Origin: Ga0077527 sp964531455
GTDB taxonomy: Bacteria; Pseudomonadota; Gammaproteobacteria; Burkholderiales; SG8-41
Assembly (NCBI GenBank): GCA_964531455.1
Contig: CAZHFZ010000015.1
Location: 4,788 to 68,787, forward strand
Direction of reading: 5' to 3'
Length of the DNA stretch: 64,000 nucleotides
The position numbers and the translations under genes are program-made. The notes under the pieces are model-generated. The model had not been told where the DNA came from. It saw nothing but the letters and a program-made list of their open reading frames with translations, and ran no database searches. Positions within the stretch are counted from its first letter, which is position 1, and every line of letters starts with the position of its first letter. Shown here one piece after another: positions 1-7,865 of the stretch.

Positions 1-742
1 CGCCGGGACCATAAATGAACTGGCCTTGTTCCACGGTGTGTTTGACCACTTCGTCGGGGAGCCGGTTGAGTGCGGCGCCACCGGTCATTGCGGTGATCTG
101 CATTTTGCAGGCCCGTTCCAGGCGATACATGCGTGCGAACATTTCGCTGATGCTGGTGCCCACGCTCAGTGTGCCGTGATTGCGCAGGATCAGCATGCCG
201 CCGTCGCCAAGATCCTTGACCAGGCGCTCGCGTTCATTGAGATCTTCGGCGACGCCTTCGAAGTCGTGATAACGCACCTGGGAGAGTGCGGTCAGCGCCA
301 TCTGCGTGAGCGGCAGCAGCCCGTCTTTTTGTGAGGCCACGGCAACGCCATACTGGGTGTGGCAATGCATGACAGCGTCGGCGCCGGGGCAATTCATGTG
401 TATGGCGCTGTGGATCGTGAAGCCCGCCGAGTTCACTTCATAAGGCGATTCCGACAATTTACCGCCTTCGATGTCGCATTTGATCAGATCCGATGCGGTC
501 ATTTCCTCGAACAGCAGGCCATAGGGGTTGATCAGGAACTGGTCGTGTGTGCCCGGTACGCGGCAGGAAATGTGGGTGCCCAGCATGTCGGTCCAGCCCA
601 TCAACGCCGTCAGGCGGTAGGCAGCCGCGAGTTCGACGCGGGCACGCCATTCTTCGGGGCTGATGCCGCGTGCGGCACGCGCCGCCGTGCGGGAGCCGGT
701 GTTTCGATGTTTTGCTGGAGCCTTGGCTGCGCGTCGTGTCAT
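1..742 (-). CDS. class II aldolase/adducin family protein (C-terminus cut by window edge)
   Basis: The reverse strand reads from an ATG at 742 and runs off the left edge, giving about 247 residues. This is the zinc-dependent class II aldolase/adducin fold (fuculose-phosphate and ribulose-phosphate type enzymes, and many decarboxylase-like relatives). Two zinc-ligand histidines lie in HCHTQYG (His126, His128) and a third in RNHG (His189), as expected for a metal-dependent enzyme. The first 25 residues are a basic, probably disordered extension. An AGGAA Shine-Dalgarno lies 7 bases before the ATG. It is divergent from a PrpF-type isomerase, so the two may share a pathway. The substrate cannot be told from the sequence; relatives in Bug-rich loci are usually annotated only to family. 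Confidence 0.85.
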   Translation of the reverse strand, partial: MTRRAAKAPAKHRNTGSRTAARAARGISPEEWRARVELAAAYRLTALMGWTDMLGTHISCRVPGTHDQFLINPYGLLFEEMTASDLIKCDIEGGKLSESPYEVNSAGFTIHSAIHMNCPGADAVMHCHTQYGVAVASQKDGLLPLTQMALTALSQVRYHDFEGVAEDLNERERLVKDLGDGGMLILRNHGTLSVGTSISEMFARMYRLERACKMQITAMTGGAALNRLPDEVVKHTVEQGQFIYGPG

Positions 743-1041
743 ATCGTGGATTCCTGTGCTGGTGGCTTAAAATTGCCCCGTCGGGATCACGCCGGAGGGC
801 TGCCTTCTGTGAATGACAGTAGAATACCGCAGTCCGTGATAAAAATTTCATTGGCAAGGGCCGTTAATGCAACAGGTCAGTCTGATTAATCCGTATCGTG
901 AACTTCATAACGGGTTGAGCCGCGCTTACAATATCGGTGATTTGAGCCAGCAGACACAATGTCGCCAGCCCCAACTGGCCAGGACCGATCTGGAGAGGCC
1001 TGACTCCGTGTAAATCAGGCAAGCAACATCAGGAGACCACC
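743..1041. other. divergent intergenic region
   Basis: About 300 bases lie between the leftward aldolase and the rightward prpF gene. No convincing ORF is seen. It must hold promoters for both genes, but I could not pick a clear -35/-10 pair. The only local symmetry I saw is a short CCTGA/TCAGG inverted repeat near 1000-1020. Confidence 0.4.
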
Positions 1042-2232
1042 ATGAAGCAACTCAAACTACCAGCTGTATTCATGCGCGGTGGCACCAGCAATGCCGTCGT
1101 ATTCAATCAAAAAGACCTGCCGCAGGATCGTGCGCTGTGGGACGAGATTTTCCTGGCGGCGATCGGCAGCCCGGATCTCAATGGCCGGCAGCTGGACGGC
1201 ATGGGTGGCGGCGTTTCATCGCTGTCCAAGGTTTGCGTGATCGGACCACCTACGCGACCGGATGCCGATATCGATTACACCTTTGCCCAGGTGCAGGTAA
1301 AGGAGGCCAAGGTCGACTACACCGCGAACTGCGGCAACATGTCGTCAGCGATGGGTCCGTTTGCGGTTGATGAAGGCATCGTCAAGGTTTCGGGGCGTGA
1401 GGCATTGGTGCGGATCCACAATACCAACACCAAAAAAATCATCCATGCCTTGTTCAGTATCGATGACGGCCTGGCTGCGGTGGATGGCGACCTTGCGATT
1501 CCCGGCGTGTCCGGCACCGGCTCGCCGGTGAAACTGGAATTCCGCGACCCCGGCGGTGCGACCACCGGCAAGCTGTTGCCGACCGGTAATGTGGTGGACA
1601 CGCTGGACGTGCCGGGTGTGGGCAAGATTCGCGTTTCGATGGTCGATGCGGCGAACGCCACGGTGTGGGTGAACGCCAAGGACATCGGACTCAGCGGCAT
1701 CGAATTGCCGGAACCCCTGGAAGCGAATGCGGCCGCCATGCAAAAGCTGTCGGCGATCCGGATCGCGGCTTCGGTGGCGATGGGCATTGCGCCCAACGTC
1801 GAAGAGGCGGCGAAGCGAAAATCCGTACCCTTCATCGGTTTTGTTTCGGCGCCTCAGGATGCAAAGCTGTTGTCGGGCGATACCATCAAGGCGGACGAGA
1901 TTGATCTGACCGGGCGGGTGATTTCCAATGGCCAACCGCATCGTGCACTGCCGTTGACGGTGTCGTTGTGCATGGCCGTGGCTTCGCGCCTTGAAGGTTC
2001 GGTGGTCAGTGAAGTCCTGCGCAAGGGGCCCGACGCCGAAGCGCCGATTCGCATCGGCATGCCCTCGGGCATTCTGACCGTGGCTGCGACGGTTGCTCAA
2101 AAGAGCGGCGCCTGGCATGCCGAGCAGGGTGCGTTTTATCGCACCCAGCGCCGCATGTTCGAAGGCCAGGTGCTGGTGCGGGCTTCAGGCGTGCCGGGAC
2201 TGATTGCAGCCGGCACGCGAAAAGTTGCTTGA
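1042..2232 (+). CDS. PrpF-family isomerase (4-oxalomesaconate tautomerase / methylaconitate isomerase-like)
   Basis: This 396-residue protein has the PrpF fold (two diaminopimelate-epimerase-like halves). Family signatures are RGGTSNAVVF near residue 12, Lys63 in LSKV, and Cys97 in the YTANCGNMS motif; these match the lysine and cysteine thought to be important in PrpF. PrpF proteins move a double bond or tautomerise unsaturated tri- and dicarboxylates such as 2-methyl-cis-aconitate or 4-oxalomesaconate. An AGGAG Shine-Dalgarno sits 7 bases before the ATG. No prpB, prpC or acnD is adjacent, so a methylcitrate-cycle role is not supported; the neighbouring aldolase suggests a separate organic-acid pathway. 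A second PrpF paralogue is at 41071-42213. Confidence 0.88.
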   Translation: MKQLKLPAVFMRGGTSNAVVFNQKDLPQDRALWDEIFLAAIGSPDLNGRQLDGMGGGVSSLSKVCVIGPPTRPDADIDYTFAQVQVKEAKVDYTANCGNMSSAMGPFAVDEGIVKVSGREALVRIHNTNTKKIIHALFSIDDGLAAVDGDLAIPGVSGTGSPVKLEFRDPGGATTGKLLPTGNVVDTLDVPGVGKIRVSMVDAANATVWVNAKDIGLSGIELPEPLEANAAAMQKLSAIRIAASVAMGIAPNVEEAAKRKSVPFIGFVSAPQDAKLLSGDTIKADEIDLTGRVISNGQPHRALPLTVSLCMAVASRLEGSVVSEVLRKGPDAEAPIRIGMPSGILTVAATVAQKSGAWHAEQGAFYRTQRRMFEGQVLVRASGVPGLIAAGTRKVA

Positions 2233-2241
2233 GTGGAAATT

Positions 2242-2278
2242 ATAAATTATTGAATAAAATCAATGATTTATGTTTTTT
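2242..2278 (+). terminator. AT-rich intrinsic terminator of the prpF gene
   Basis: An imperfect inverted repeat (ATAAATTATTGA with TCAATGATTTAT, about 11 pairs and one mismatch around a 6-base loop) is followed by six T residues at 2273-2278. It starts 10 bases after the prpF stop codon. The stem is unusually A+T rich for a terminator in this genome. Confidence 0.5.
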
Positions 2279-2291
2279 CTGACGGAGTGAA

Positions 2292-3233
2292 TCAACCCCG
2301 CTGCACGAGGTTCAGCAGGCGCCCCGCATCCAGCGTGCGCGCCTGCGCCTGCATCTCCGGCAGGTAACGCGCCTGCAGGTTTTTCGCTTCGCCGAGCATG
2401 TCGCTGAAAGCATCGCGCAGCATCTGTGTACTCAGCGTGCGGCCGCCAGCGTAGTAGTGGCGCGCGACATGGCCCAGTGCATAGGTGCTTGCGAAGCTCA
2501 TGCCCGAACTCACAGCCTGTTTGCCGATGCCCCCGAGCATTCCGCCGCCGATGCCGCGCAGCAATCCGCCGAGCAGCTTGCGTCCGGCCTGTTCGAGATA
2601 CTGCGAAGTCAGTCCGACCCCTGCAGTAGCGATGAAATCCTTGATGTGGCCGCGGTCGAGTTCGTAGCCATACGACTTGCCGACCCGGTAGACCAGCTTC
2701 ATCTGCAGCGGAATGATCGCCATCGTCGCCAGTGATTCGGGCAGCAGTTCGATGGCTCCATTGAGGATGGCTGCATCGAGGATGGCCTTGTCCATTTCTT
2801 CGCGCCCCATCGTCGATACAGCTGCAACCGGTGCGGCCACCGCGATCGGTGCGATCGGCGCTTCAGCCATTTTTTCGGCCTCTGCGGCAAAAACTTCCGC
2901 TGCGCCGGCGTCGGTACCCAGCGCGCTGCGCAGTGCGGCAAGGAACTCGCGCTCGGCCGGCGACTGTGCGCCATCGGCATCACAGACGCAGACCGCCATT
3001 TCATAGGCGAGCTGGCGCGATTGCGGGGTGGTCAATGCAGTGGCCAGCGCCGGCAGCGACGAACGTTTGAGCAATACATCCTGTACGAGCGCGCTGAGGT
3101 TGATCGAGGCCTCGCCAGCCAGCGTTTCAGCGATATTCCTGATCTCGTTGCGTTCGCGTTCGTGTTTGCTGCCGTCCGCGAAGGCGGCCATCAGGCACGC
3201 GGTCAGCACGGCTTTCTGTTCCTGCTCGATCAT
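2292..3233 (-). CDS. TerB-like plus DUF697-like two-domain protein
   Basis: This is a 313-residue protein. Residues 1 to about 115 form an all-helical TerB-like (tellurite-resistance B) repeat region, seen from the pattern ADGSKHERERNEI and a second DADGAQSPAEREFL, which are acidic metal-binding-type loops. An Ala/Pro linker follows (about 120-140). Residues 150-313 resemble the DUF697/YcjF C-terminal domain (a run of MAIIPLQMKLVYRVGKSYGYEL type, then Gly-rich membrane-active helices LLGGLLRGIGGGMLGGIG). The protein is probably membrane associated. The start ATG at 3233 follows AGGAGAACG. It lies alone between convergent prpF and a codirectional SDR gene. Its cellular role is unknown. Confidence 0.7.
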   Translation of the reverse strand: MIEQEQKAVLTACLMAAFADGSKHERERNEIRNIAETLAGEASINLSALVQDVLLKRSSLPALATALTTPQSRQLAYEMAVCVCDADGAQSPAEREFLAALRSALGTDAGAAEVFAAEAEKMAEAPIAPIAVAAPVAAVSTMGREEMDKAILDAAILNGAIELLPESLATMAIIPLQMKLVYRVGKSYGYELDRGHIKDFIATAGVGLTSQYLEQAGRKLLGGLLRGIGGGMLGGIGKQAVSSGMSFASTYALGHVARHYYAGGRTLSTQMLRDAFSDMLGEAKNLQARYLPEMQAQARTLDAGRLLNLVQRG

Positions 3234-3304
3234 GACGTTCTCCTGTGTATGCCGCCGTTGGGCAATACGAACGGCTGCAAGTTCCGCGCTGCCGCAACCG
3301 GCAC

Positions 3305-4111
3305 TCAGCCTGGCCGTGCCGCGGTCAGCCCGCCGTCGACAACAAGATGTGTCGCGGTGATGTAGCGCGCCTCATCGGATGCGAGGAACAGCACGGCATG
3401 CGCGGTATCCCAGGCGTCGCCCATGCGGCCAATCGGTACTGCGGCATGGCGTTTTGCGACGAGATTGGCGCCGGCTTCAGGGCCGAGTTGTTTGACCAGA
3501 CGTTCTTCAACCAATGGTGTGTGCATGGTTCCGACGATCACCAGATTGCAGCGGATGCCTTTTTTGATATAGGCCATGGCTGTTGAGCGCGTGAATCCGA
3601 CGAGGCCGGATTTTGCCGTGCTGTAGGCCACATGTACACGCCCATCGACCTGATGGGCAAATCCCGCGACCGATGAGATATTGACGATGGCGCCGCTGCC
3701 CTGTTTTTCCATCACCGGCAGCACATGTTTGCAGCCGAGGAAGGCAGTCTTCAGGTTGTGGTCGAGTTGCCGGTCCCAGACTTCCTCGCTCATGCTCACC
3801 GGGTCGCCGGGCGCGGAGCCGCCGACATTGTTGATCAGGATGTCGATGCGTCCGAAGCGTTCGAGGCAGGCATCAACGGATTGCTTGACCGAATCGGAGT
3901 CCGTCATGTCGCAACTTGCGGTGAAGCAGATGCCGCCCTCATTGGCGATGATGGCGCGGGTTTCTTCAACTGCAGCGGGATTGATGTCGGTGCCGAAGAC
4001 TTTTGCGCCCTGACGTGCCAGCAGTACCGCGGTGGCCTTGCCGTTGCCCCAGCCCGCGCCGATGGCGCCGGCGCCGGTGACGAATGCAACCTTGCCTTTG
4101 AGATCCAGCAT
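3305..4111 (-). CDS. SDR-family NAD(P)-dependent oxidoreductase
   Basis: A classical short-chain dehydrogenase of 268 residues. Counted from the GTG one codon upstream, the NNVGG motif is at 96-100, the catalytic Asn is in LDHN (120), Ser148 is in NISS, and Tyr164 and Lys168 are in YSTAK. The C-terminal VVDGGLT is typical. The nucleotide-binding loop is odd: instead of TGxxxGIG it reads TGAGAIGAGWGNG, a longer glycine-rich loop with a Trp, suggesting a distinct subgroup. The ATG at 4111 is preferred over the GTG at 4114 because AAGGA then has a 6-base spacing. It may be cotranscribed with nothing downstream except the TerB-DUF697 gene, 71 bases away. The substrate is unknown. Confidence 0.88.
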   Translation of the reverse strand: MLDLKGKVAFVTGAGAIGAGWGNGKATAVLLARQGAKVFGTDINPAAVEETRAIIANEGGICFTASCDMTDSDSVKQSVDACLERFGRIDILINNVGGSAPGDPVSMSEEVWDRQLDHNLKTAFLGCKHVLPVMEKQGSGAIVNISSVAGFAHQVDGRVHVAYSTAKSGLVGFTRSTAMAYIKKGIRCNLVIVGTMHTPLVEERLVKQLGPEAGANLVAKRHAAVPIGRMGDAWDTAHAVLFLASDEARYITATHLVVDGGLTAARPG

Positions 4112-4200
4112 CACTGTTCCTTTTCAAATGTGGCGTGTAATGCCGGATTATCGCCTGCATTGGCATGACCCAGGAACCGGCAATGGGTAATGGCATTCGG

Positions 4201-4356
4201 CTAATTGATGGCTTGAATCAGTATGCTTTGAGCCAGGTTTTCCCAACCCAGCGTAGCGTCGACCAATGCCGATAACAGGCCGGCGAGGGTGATGCCGCTG
4301 AGGATCAGCGGGAAGCCGCTGTTGTTGCCGGAGTTGCGGGATTGGTTTTTGGCCAT
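4201..4356 (-). CDS. 51-residue small protein, possible membrane segment
   Basis: A short ORF that begins ATG GCC AAA AAC and ends with a TAG at 4201-4203. It has a polar Asn/Ser-rich N-terminus, then one hydrophobic stretch (residues about 15-33, GFPLILSGITLAGLLSALV) that could be a single membrane helix. It starts 8 bases after the stop of the preceding 72-residue gene and has a weak GAGA Shine-Dalgarno. It is the last of four tightly packed small genes starting with hemP, so it is probably co-expressed under iron control. I do not recognise a family. Codon third positions are G/C rich as in the neighbours, which supports coding. Confidence 0.5.
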   Translation of the reverse strand: MAKNQSRNSGNNSGFPLILSGITLAGLLSALVDATLGWENLAQSILIQAIN

Positions 4357-4364
4357 GGCGTTTC

Positions 4365-4583
4365 TCAATGGCAGGGAGCTTTGGGTGTTTGCGGCGACGC
4401 GGCGTGACGGGGCAACGCAGCAACCGCTCTGTTCAGGGTGTCGCGAAGGTCATGCAATGCCGAGAGCTGCAGACGCAGCGTCAGCGCGCCGATATTCAGG
4501 TGGACCAGACCGCAGCCTTCGCAGTGTTCGATGTCGGCGATGAGTCCGCTGGCCAGCGTGCGTGGATTGCGCGGTGTCTGCAT
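4365..4583 (-). CDS. small CxxC protein of the hemP cluster
   Basis: A 72-residue protein read from the ATG at 4583 (the longer reading frame starts with a TTG). A Cys-Glu-Gly-Cys pair (HCEGCGLVHL) is followed by a beta-strand-like LNIGALTLRLQLSALHDL segment. This arrangement, a CxxC next to a short beta meander, resembles small conserved proteins often encoded beside hemP in betaproteobacteria, but I cannot name a domain. The gene begins 9 bases after the preceding ORF. The CxxC could bind metal or act in redox; that is inference. No signal peptide is seen. Confidence 0.6.
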   Translation of the reverse strand: MQTPRNPRTLASGLIADIEHCEGCGLVHLNIGALTLRLQLSALHDLRDTLNRAVAALPRHAASPQTPKAPCH

Positions 4584-4592
4584 GATCAATAC

Positions 4593-4862
4593 TCAATGAC
4601 GGATCGTTGCAGGGTTGCCGCTGGCGATGGCCTGCCAGCGCGGCAGCAGGGTGGTGGCCAGGGTTTGCATCAGGCGTGATGTGCCATCAACACATTGCCG
4701 GGAAAGAATGCCGAGCTGATCGGCAATTGCATGCGCGACCAGCGGGCAGGGCTGTTGCGCGTAATGCGACATCAGATACAGCGCGGCGGCGGCACAGCGT
4801 GTGGTGTCTGGTGTATCCGGGATTGTTGCGGGTCGTTGCATCGGGCTTTTGTTTTGCATCAT
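4593..4862 (-). CDS. hypothetical protein of the hemP cluster
   Basis: An 89-residue protein with a Pro/Thr-rich N-terminus and a helical central part (CAAAALYLMSHYAQQP then LVAHAIADQLGILS). I do not recognise a family. It is second in the hemP-led cluster; GGAG precedes the double ATG by 4 and 7 bases. No signal peptide or clear membrane helix is visible. Because it is in the same Fur-controlled run, a role in iron or haem handling is plausible but not shown by its own sequence. Confidence 0.55.
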   Translation of the reverse strand: MMQNKSPMQRPATIPDTPDTTRCAAAALYLMSHYAQQPCPLVAHAIADQLGILSRQCVDGTSRLMQTLATTLLPRWQAIASGNPATIRH

Positions 4863-4949
4863 TGGTCTCCGCTCGTGACGGTGGGGATGAGCTGGCGACC
4901 GGAACGCTGACAGCGCCCTTGGGCTGGCGGTTAAAAGGCGGTTCAGGAC

Positions 4950-5129
4950 TTATTTGGTGAGGATCAGGCCACCCTTGCTGGTGGCGCGCAGCGTATAGAT
5001 CGCGCCTTTGTGATCAATCTTCAAAGCACCTTGATTGCCGAGCAGTTCGCTACTGGTGACGGCGTGTTGCGGAATGTTAAAGGGTTTGTTGTGCAGGGCG
5101 GGTATTGCACCGGATTGGGTAATCGACAT
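4950..5129 (-). CDS. hemP: hemin uptake protein HemP
   Basis: A 59-residue protein with the HemP domain at its C-terminus: SSELLGNQG, then KIDHKGAIYTLRATS and the family-typical end GGLILTK. HemP is a small cytoplasmic protein of iron-uptake loci; in some Burkholderiales it works as an activator of haem receptor genes. The open frame extends to a TTG at 5192, but that extension overlaps the promoter and the Fur box, so the ATG at 5129 is chosen. No clear Shine-Dalgarno is present. No haem receptor or hmu transport genes follow; three small unknown genes do, which is unusual. Confidence 0.85.
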   Translation of the reverse strand: MSITQSGAIPALHNKPFNIPQHAVTSSELLGNQGALKIDHKGAIYTLRATSKGGLILTK

Positions 5130-5147
5130 GGCTGGACTGTTTACATA

Positions 5148-5166
5148 AATGAGAATGATTATCAAT
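5148..5166 (-). promoter_or_regulatory. Fur box upstream of hemP
   Basis: Read on the reverse strand the 19 bases are ATTGATAATCATTCTCATT, a close match to the Fur consensus GATAATGATAATCATTATC core (GATAAT-cATT-cTC). It overlaps the predicted -10 element and the transcription start of hemP, the classic position for iron-dependent repression. Confidence 0.85.
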
Positions 5167-5192
5167 ATATAGAGGGATATACCCGAAGTCAA
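5164..5192 (-). promoter_or_regulatory. sigma-70 promoter of the hemP cluster
   Basis: On the reverse strand, TTGACT (5192-5187) is followed by a 17-base spacer and TATATT (5169-5164). The predicted start near 5157 would give a leader of under 30 bases before the hemP ATG. The -10 element overlaps the Fur box. Confidence 0.75.
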
Positions 5193-5298
5193 TGCCGTCG
5201 ATTGTCGTAATAAATATATTTATAAACAATAGGTTATGATTATTTCGAAGTTCGTCTGGCCAATCACCTGAACAGTAACGAACCCGCCCGGGCGAGAC

Positions 5299-6489
5299 TC
5301 AGATTTTTATTGGATCGCTGCTGACCGTGGGCCGCAGCACTGCGCATAGCGGCAAGGTCAGGAAAATGGCCGCGCCCATCAGCGTGATGGCGGTGTCCAC
5401 GCCGAATTGATCGCCGATGAGTCCGTAACCCAGCGGCGCAGCAATACCGCAGAGCGAACCCAGCGTATAGAACAGTCCGAATGCGCGTGGCAGGCGCTCG
5501 CGGTCGACCAGATCACCGATGGTGGCGTAGAGCACCGATGAGGTGCCCTGCAAAGCAACGCCGAGGAGGGGGAGCAGCAATGCGGCAGCAATCCCGGGCA
5601 GCGCAACCGCTGCGAATATGCCGATGCCGGTCACCACTTCGGTAATGATGATGGTGCGAATGACGCCGACTCGCTCTGCAAGTACACCGCAGGCCAGTTT
5701 GCCAACCATGCCGCCGACAAGGATCAAGGGCACCGCCAGAGTCGCCCATCCGGTAGTCAGGCCCTTGTCAATCAGCAGAAAGGCGATCAGTGTGAGGAAA
5801 CCGACGCGTGTGCTGCTGTCGATGATCTCGATCAGGCAAAGCGCGACAAAGCCGCGACGGTTGCGGATGCCCCAGCCTTTGCCGGAAGCCGGCATTGCGG
5901 CCGCGTGTTTTGCTGTGCTTGCCGATTGAAAACCGGCGAGCCAGAAAAAGGCCAATATGGCGATTGCCAGTCCGATCAGTCCATAAGCCACCACCGGTCC
6001 CTGCCAGGGCAGTCCGGCCATCAGCAGCAGGCTCAGCAGTCCACCGAATGCGAACTTGCCAACATCGCCGAACAGGTTGTAGGTGCCCAGAGCCGTACGC
6101 CGACCGGCTTCCGGATAGGCATTCGAAATGATTGATGAACATAACGGATGCTGAACCGCTGATCCGACACCGGCAAAAAACAGGGCGATGAGGATCATCC
6201 AGAAACCCTGTGCGTAACCGAGGCCGATAAATGCTGCGCCAGCCGTGGCAGTACCGATGACCAGCAGATTGCGTTCGCCAAAGCGTTCAGCGACCAGCCC
6301 GGCAGGAATCTGGAACGCAGCCATTGCCGTGCGGTGAGCCGCGCGGATCATGCCGACCTGGACGAGCGTCAGGCCGAAAGTTTGCGCCAGCAACGGCAAC
6401 AATACGTAAGTCAGATCCGAAAGCCCGTCATGCAAGGTGTGCGCGGTGCAGCAGGTGGTCAAAGCCTGTTTTGGATTTCCGGGTTTCAA
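5299..6489 (-). CDS. MFS transporter, fosmidomycin-resistance (Fsr)-like
   Basis: A 396-residue, 12-helix major facilitator protein. The N-terminal HTLHDGLSDLTYVLLPLL motif is like the Fsr/YfcJ-type group, where a His-Asp pair lies in helix 1. A central charged loop (around residue 185-205) divides two six-helix halves. An ERFGERN motif after helix 2 matches the MFS motif A region. The only upstream start codon in frame is a TTG at 6489 with no good Shine-Dalgarno, so the exact N-terminus is uncertain. Substrate unknown: drug or metabolite efflux is likely. It is transcribed alone, divergent from the small membrane gene at 6594. Confidence 0.82.
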   Translation of the reverse strand: MKPGNPKQALTTCCTAHTLHDGLSDLTYVLLPLLAQTFGLTLVQVGMIRAAHRTAMAAFQIPAGLVAERFGERNLLVIGTATAGAAFIGLGYAQGFWMILIALFFAGVGSAVQHPLCSSIISNAYPEAGRRTALGTYNLFGDVGKFAFGGLLSLLLMAGLPWQGPVVAYGLIGLAIAILAFFWLAGFQSASTAKHAAAMPASGKGWGIRNRRGFVALCLIEIIDSSTRVGFLTLIAFLLIDKGLTTGWATLAVPLILVGGMVGKLACGVLAERVGVIRTIIITEVVTGIGIFAAVALPGIAAALLLPLLGVALQGTSSVLYATIGDLVDRERLPRAFGLFYTLGSLCGIAAPLGYGLIGDQFGVDTAITLMGAAIFLTLPLCAVLRPTVSSDPIKI

Positions 6490-6593
6490 GTGGCACCGCA
6501 GTCGGGGGATAATGCATTATAGGGCCGGCTGCGAAACATGGCTGAAACATGGCTTCGTGTCGGCTGTCTTCAAGATGACCTGCAAGGTTTGAA

Positions 6594-6836
6594 ATGCAAA
6601 TCGTGATTTATGTGATCGCTGCGGTTTTTGTCGCTCTTGCCATTGCGCTGGTTTTTACCTGGTGGCGTCAACGTCACATCGGCGCTTTGCTGCTTGCACT
6701 CACTTATCTGATCGCGGCCGGGTTGTCGGTGTATCTTGATGAATGGTTTCCGTTGGCCATTGGTTTTCTTTCGGCGTGGTCATTGCGCCTGATGGGGCTG
6801 GATCCGGGGGCTGCTGTGAAAAACAAGGATTCTTGA
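6594..6836 (+). CDS. small integral membrane protein
   Basis: An 80-residue protein with two or three predicted membrane helices (residues about 3-22, 30-47 and 51-66) separated by a WWRQRH basic turn and a YLDEW loop. The C-terminus is polar. AAGG lies 7 bases before the ATG. It is followed after 20 bases by the renalase-like flavoprotein gene and is probably cotranscribed. No family recognised. Confidence 0.65.
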   Translation: MQIVIYVIAAVFVALAIALVFTWWRQRHIGALLLALTYLIAAGLSVYLDEWFPLAIGFLSAWSLRLMGLDPGAAVKNKDS

Positions 6837-6856
6837 ATGAATAACACGGGATCTGC

Positions 6857-7825
6857 ATGGGACGCATAGCGGTTGTGGGGGCAGGTATTGGCGGTCTCGC
6901 CTGCGCGCGGGCACTGCGGGATGCCGGACACGAAGTGCGGTGCTTTGAGAAAAGCCGCGGCGTCGGCGGACGCATGGCAACCCGACGCACGGATCACGGC
7001 ACGTTTGATCACGGCGCCCAGTATTTTACGGCGCGTGACACGGGATTCCGGCGGGTGGTCGAAGGCTGGCTCGGCGCGGGGATTGTTGCGCCCTATGCGG
7101 GACGTATTGTCAGGCTGCAGTCGGCTGCGGCAATACCGCTGTCGCATGACGAACTGCGCTATGTCGCAACGCCGGGAATGACGGCGCCGTGCCGCGCGCT
7201 TGCAACAGGGATTGACGTATTGTTTGAGTGCACGGTGACCGCGGTCACCCCGGGCGGGGACGGCTGGCGCGTTTCGTGGGAAGAAGGTGGTGAATCCGGA
7301 TTCGATGCGGTCGTCCTGGCCATTCCTGCGGTGCAGGCCTTGCCACTGTGCACCGCTGTTCCGGTTCTGGGTGCTTGCGTGTCGAAGGGGATTCATGCGC
7401 CCTGTTGGGCAGTGATGGTTCGATACGACTCGCCGTTGCCGCTGTCTTTTGATGCGGCTTTTGTTGCAGACGCGACTGTCGGCTGGGTCATGCGCGACGC
7501 GTCACGGCCGGGGCGGGCCGCCGGTGAGCGCTGGGTGGTGCATGCCACAACCGAATGGTCAATTGCGCATCTCGAGGAAGATGCGGGCGCAGTAGCGCTG
7601 CAGGTCATCGAGGCTTTTCACGCGGCGGCGGGCATTGCTGCCACTGCGGTCGAGGTACGTGCGCATCGCTGGCGTTATGCACTGTCGCCGGGCCTCAATG
7701 CAGCTTGCCTGTGGGACGCAGACCATCGCATCGGCGTTTGCGGCGACTGGTGTGCCGACGGCCGTATCGAAGGGGCTTATCTCAGCGGTCTTGCGCTGGC
7801 TGCTGAATTGAAGACTGCAATTTGA
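6857..7825 (+). CDS. renalase-like NAD(P)/FAD-dependent amine oxidoreductase
   Basis: A 322-residue flavoprotein. The N-terminal dinucleotide motif is VVGAGIGGLACA (residues 6-17), followed by FEKSRGVGGRMATRR, the second FAD-contact motif of the renalase / amine oxidase group, and FDHGAQYFTAR, a hallmark of bacterial renalases. A C-terminal GVCGDWCADGRIEGAYLSG segment closes the FAD site. Bacterial renalases oxidise dihydro isomers of NAD(P)H that inhibit dehydrogenases; whether this one does so is inferred from family resemblance only. It is convergent with the Bug gene at 7866, with a strong hairpin between. Confidence 0.85.
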   Translation: MGRIAVVGAGIGGLACARALRDAGHEVRCFEKSRGVGGRMATRRTDHGTFDHGAQYFTARDTGFRRVVEGWLGAGIVAPYAGRIVRLQSAAAIPLSHDELRYVATPGMTAPCRALATGIDVLFECTVTAVTPGGDGWRVSWEEGGESGFDAVVLAIPAVQALPLCTAVPVLGACVSKGIHAPCWAVMVRYDSPLPLSFDAAFVADATVGWVMRDASRPGRAAGERWVVHATTEWSIAHLEEDAGAVALQVIEAFHAAAGIAATAVEVRAHRWRYALSPGLNAACLWDADHRIGVCGDWCADGRIEGAYLSGLALAAELKTAI

Positions 7826-7826
7826 T

Positions 7827-7851
7827 CGTTGCGCCGGAACACGGCGCAACG
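7827..7851. terminator. hairpin between convergent genes
   Basis: A perfect 10-bp stem (CGTTGCGCCG / CGGCGCAACG, 5-base loop) lies exactly between two convergent stop codons. U-tracts are short on both strands, so it is a moderate bidirectional terminator candidate. Confidence 0.6.
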
Positions 7852-7865
7852 AAAATTTCTTCCGC

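Noticed and set aside
26..889. Plus-strand frames at the left edge
   Set aside because: The minus strand reads an intact class II aldolase with zinc-ligand His residues over the same bases; the plus frames are its shadows.
1042..2232. Methylcitrate-cycle prpF
   Set aside because: No prpB, prpC, prpD or acnD is next to it, so the gene symbol prpF was not assigned.
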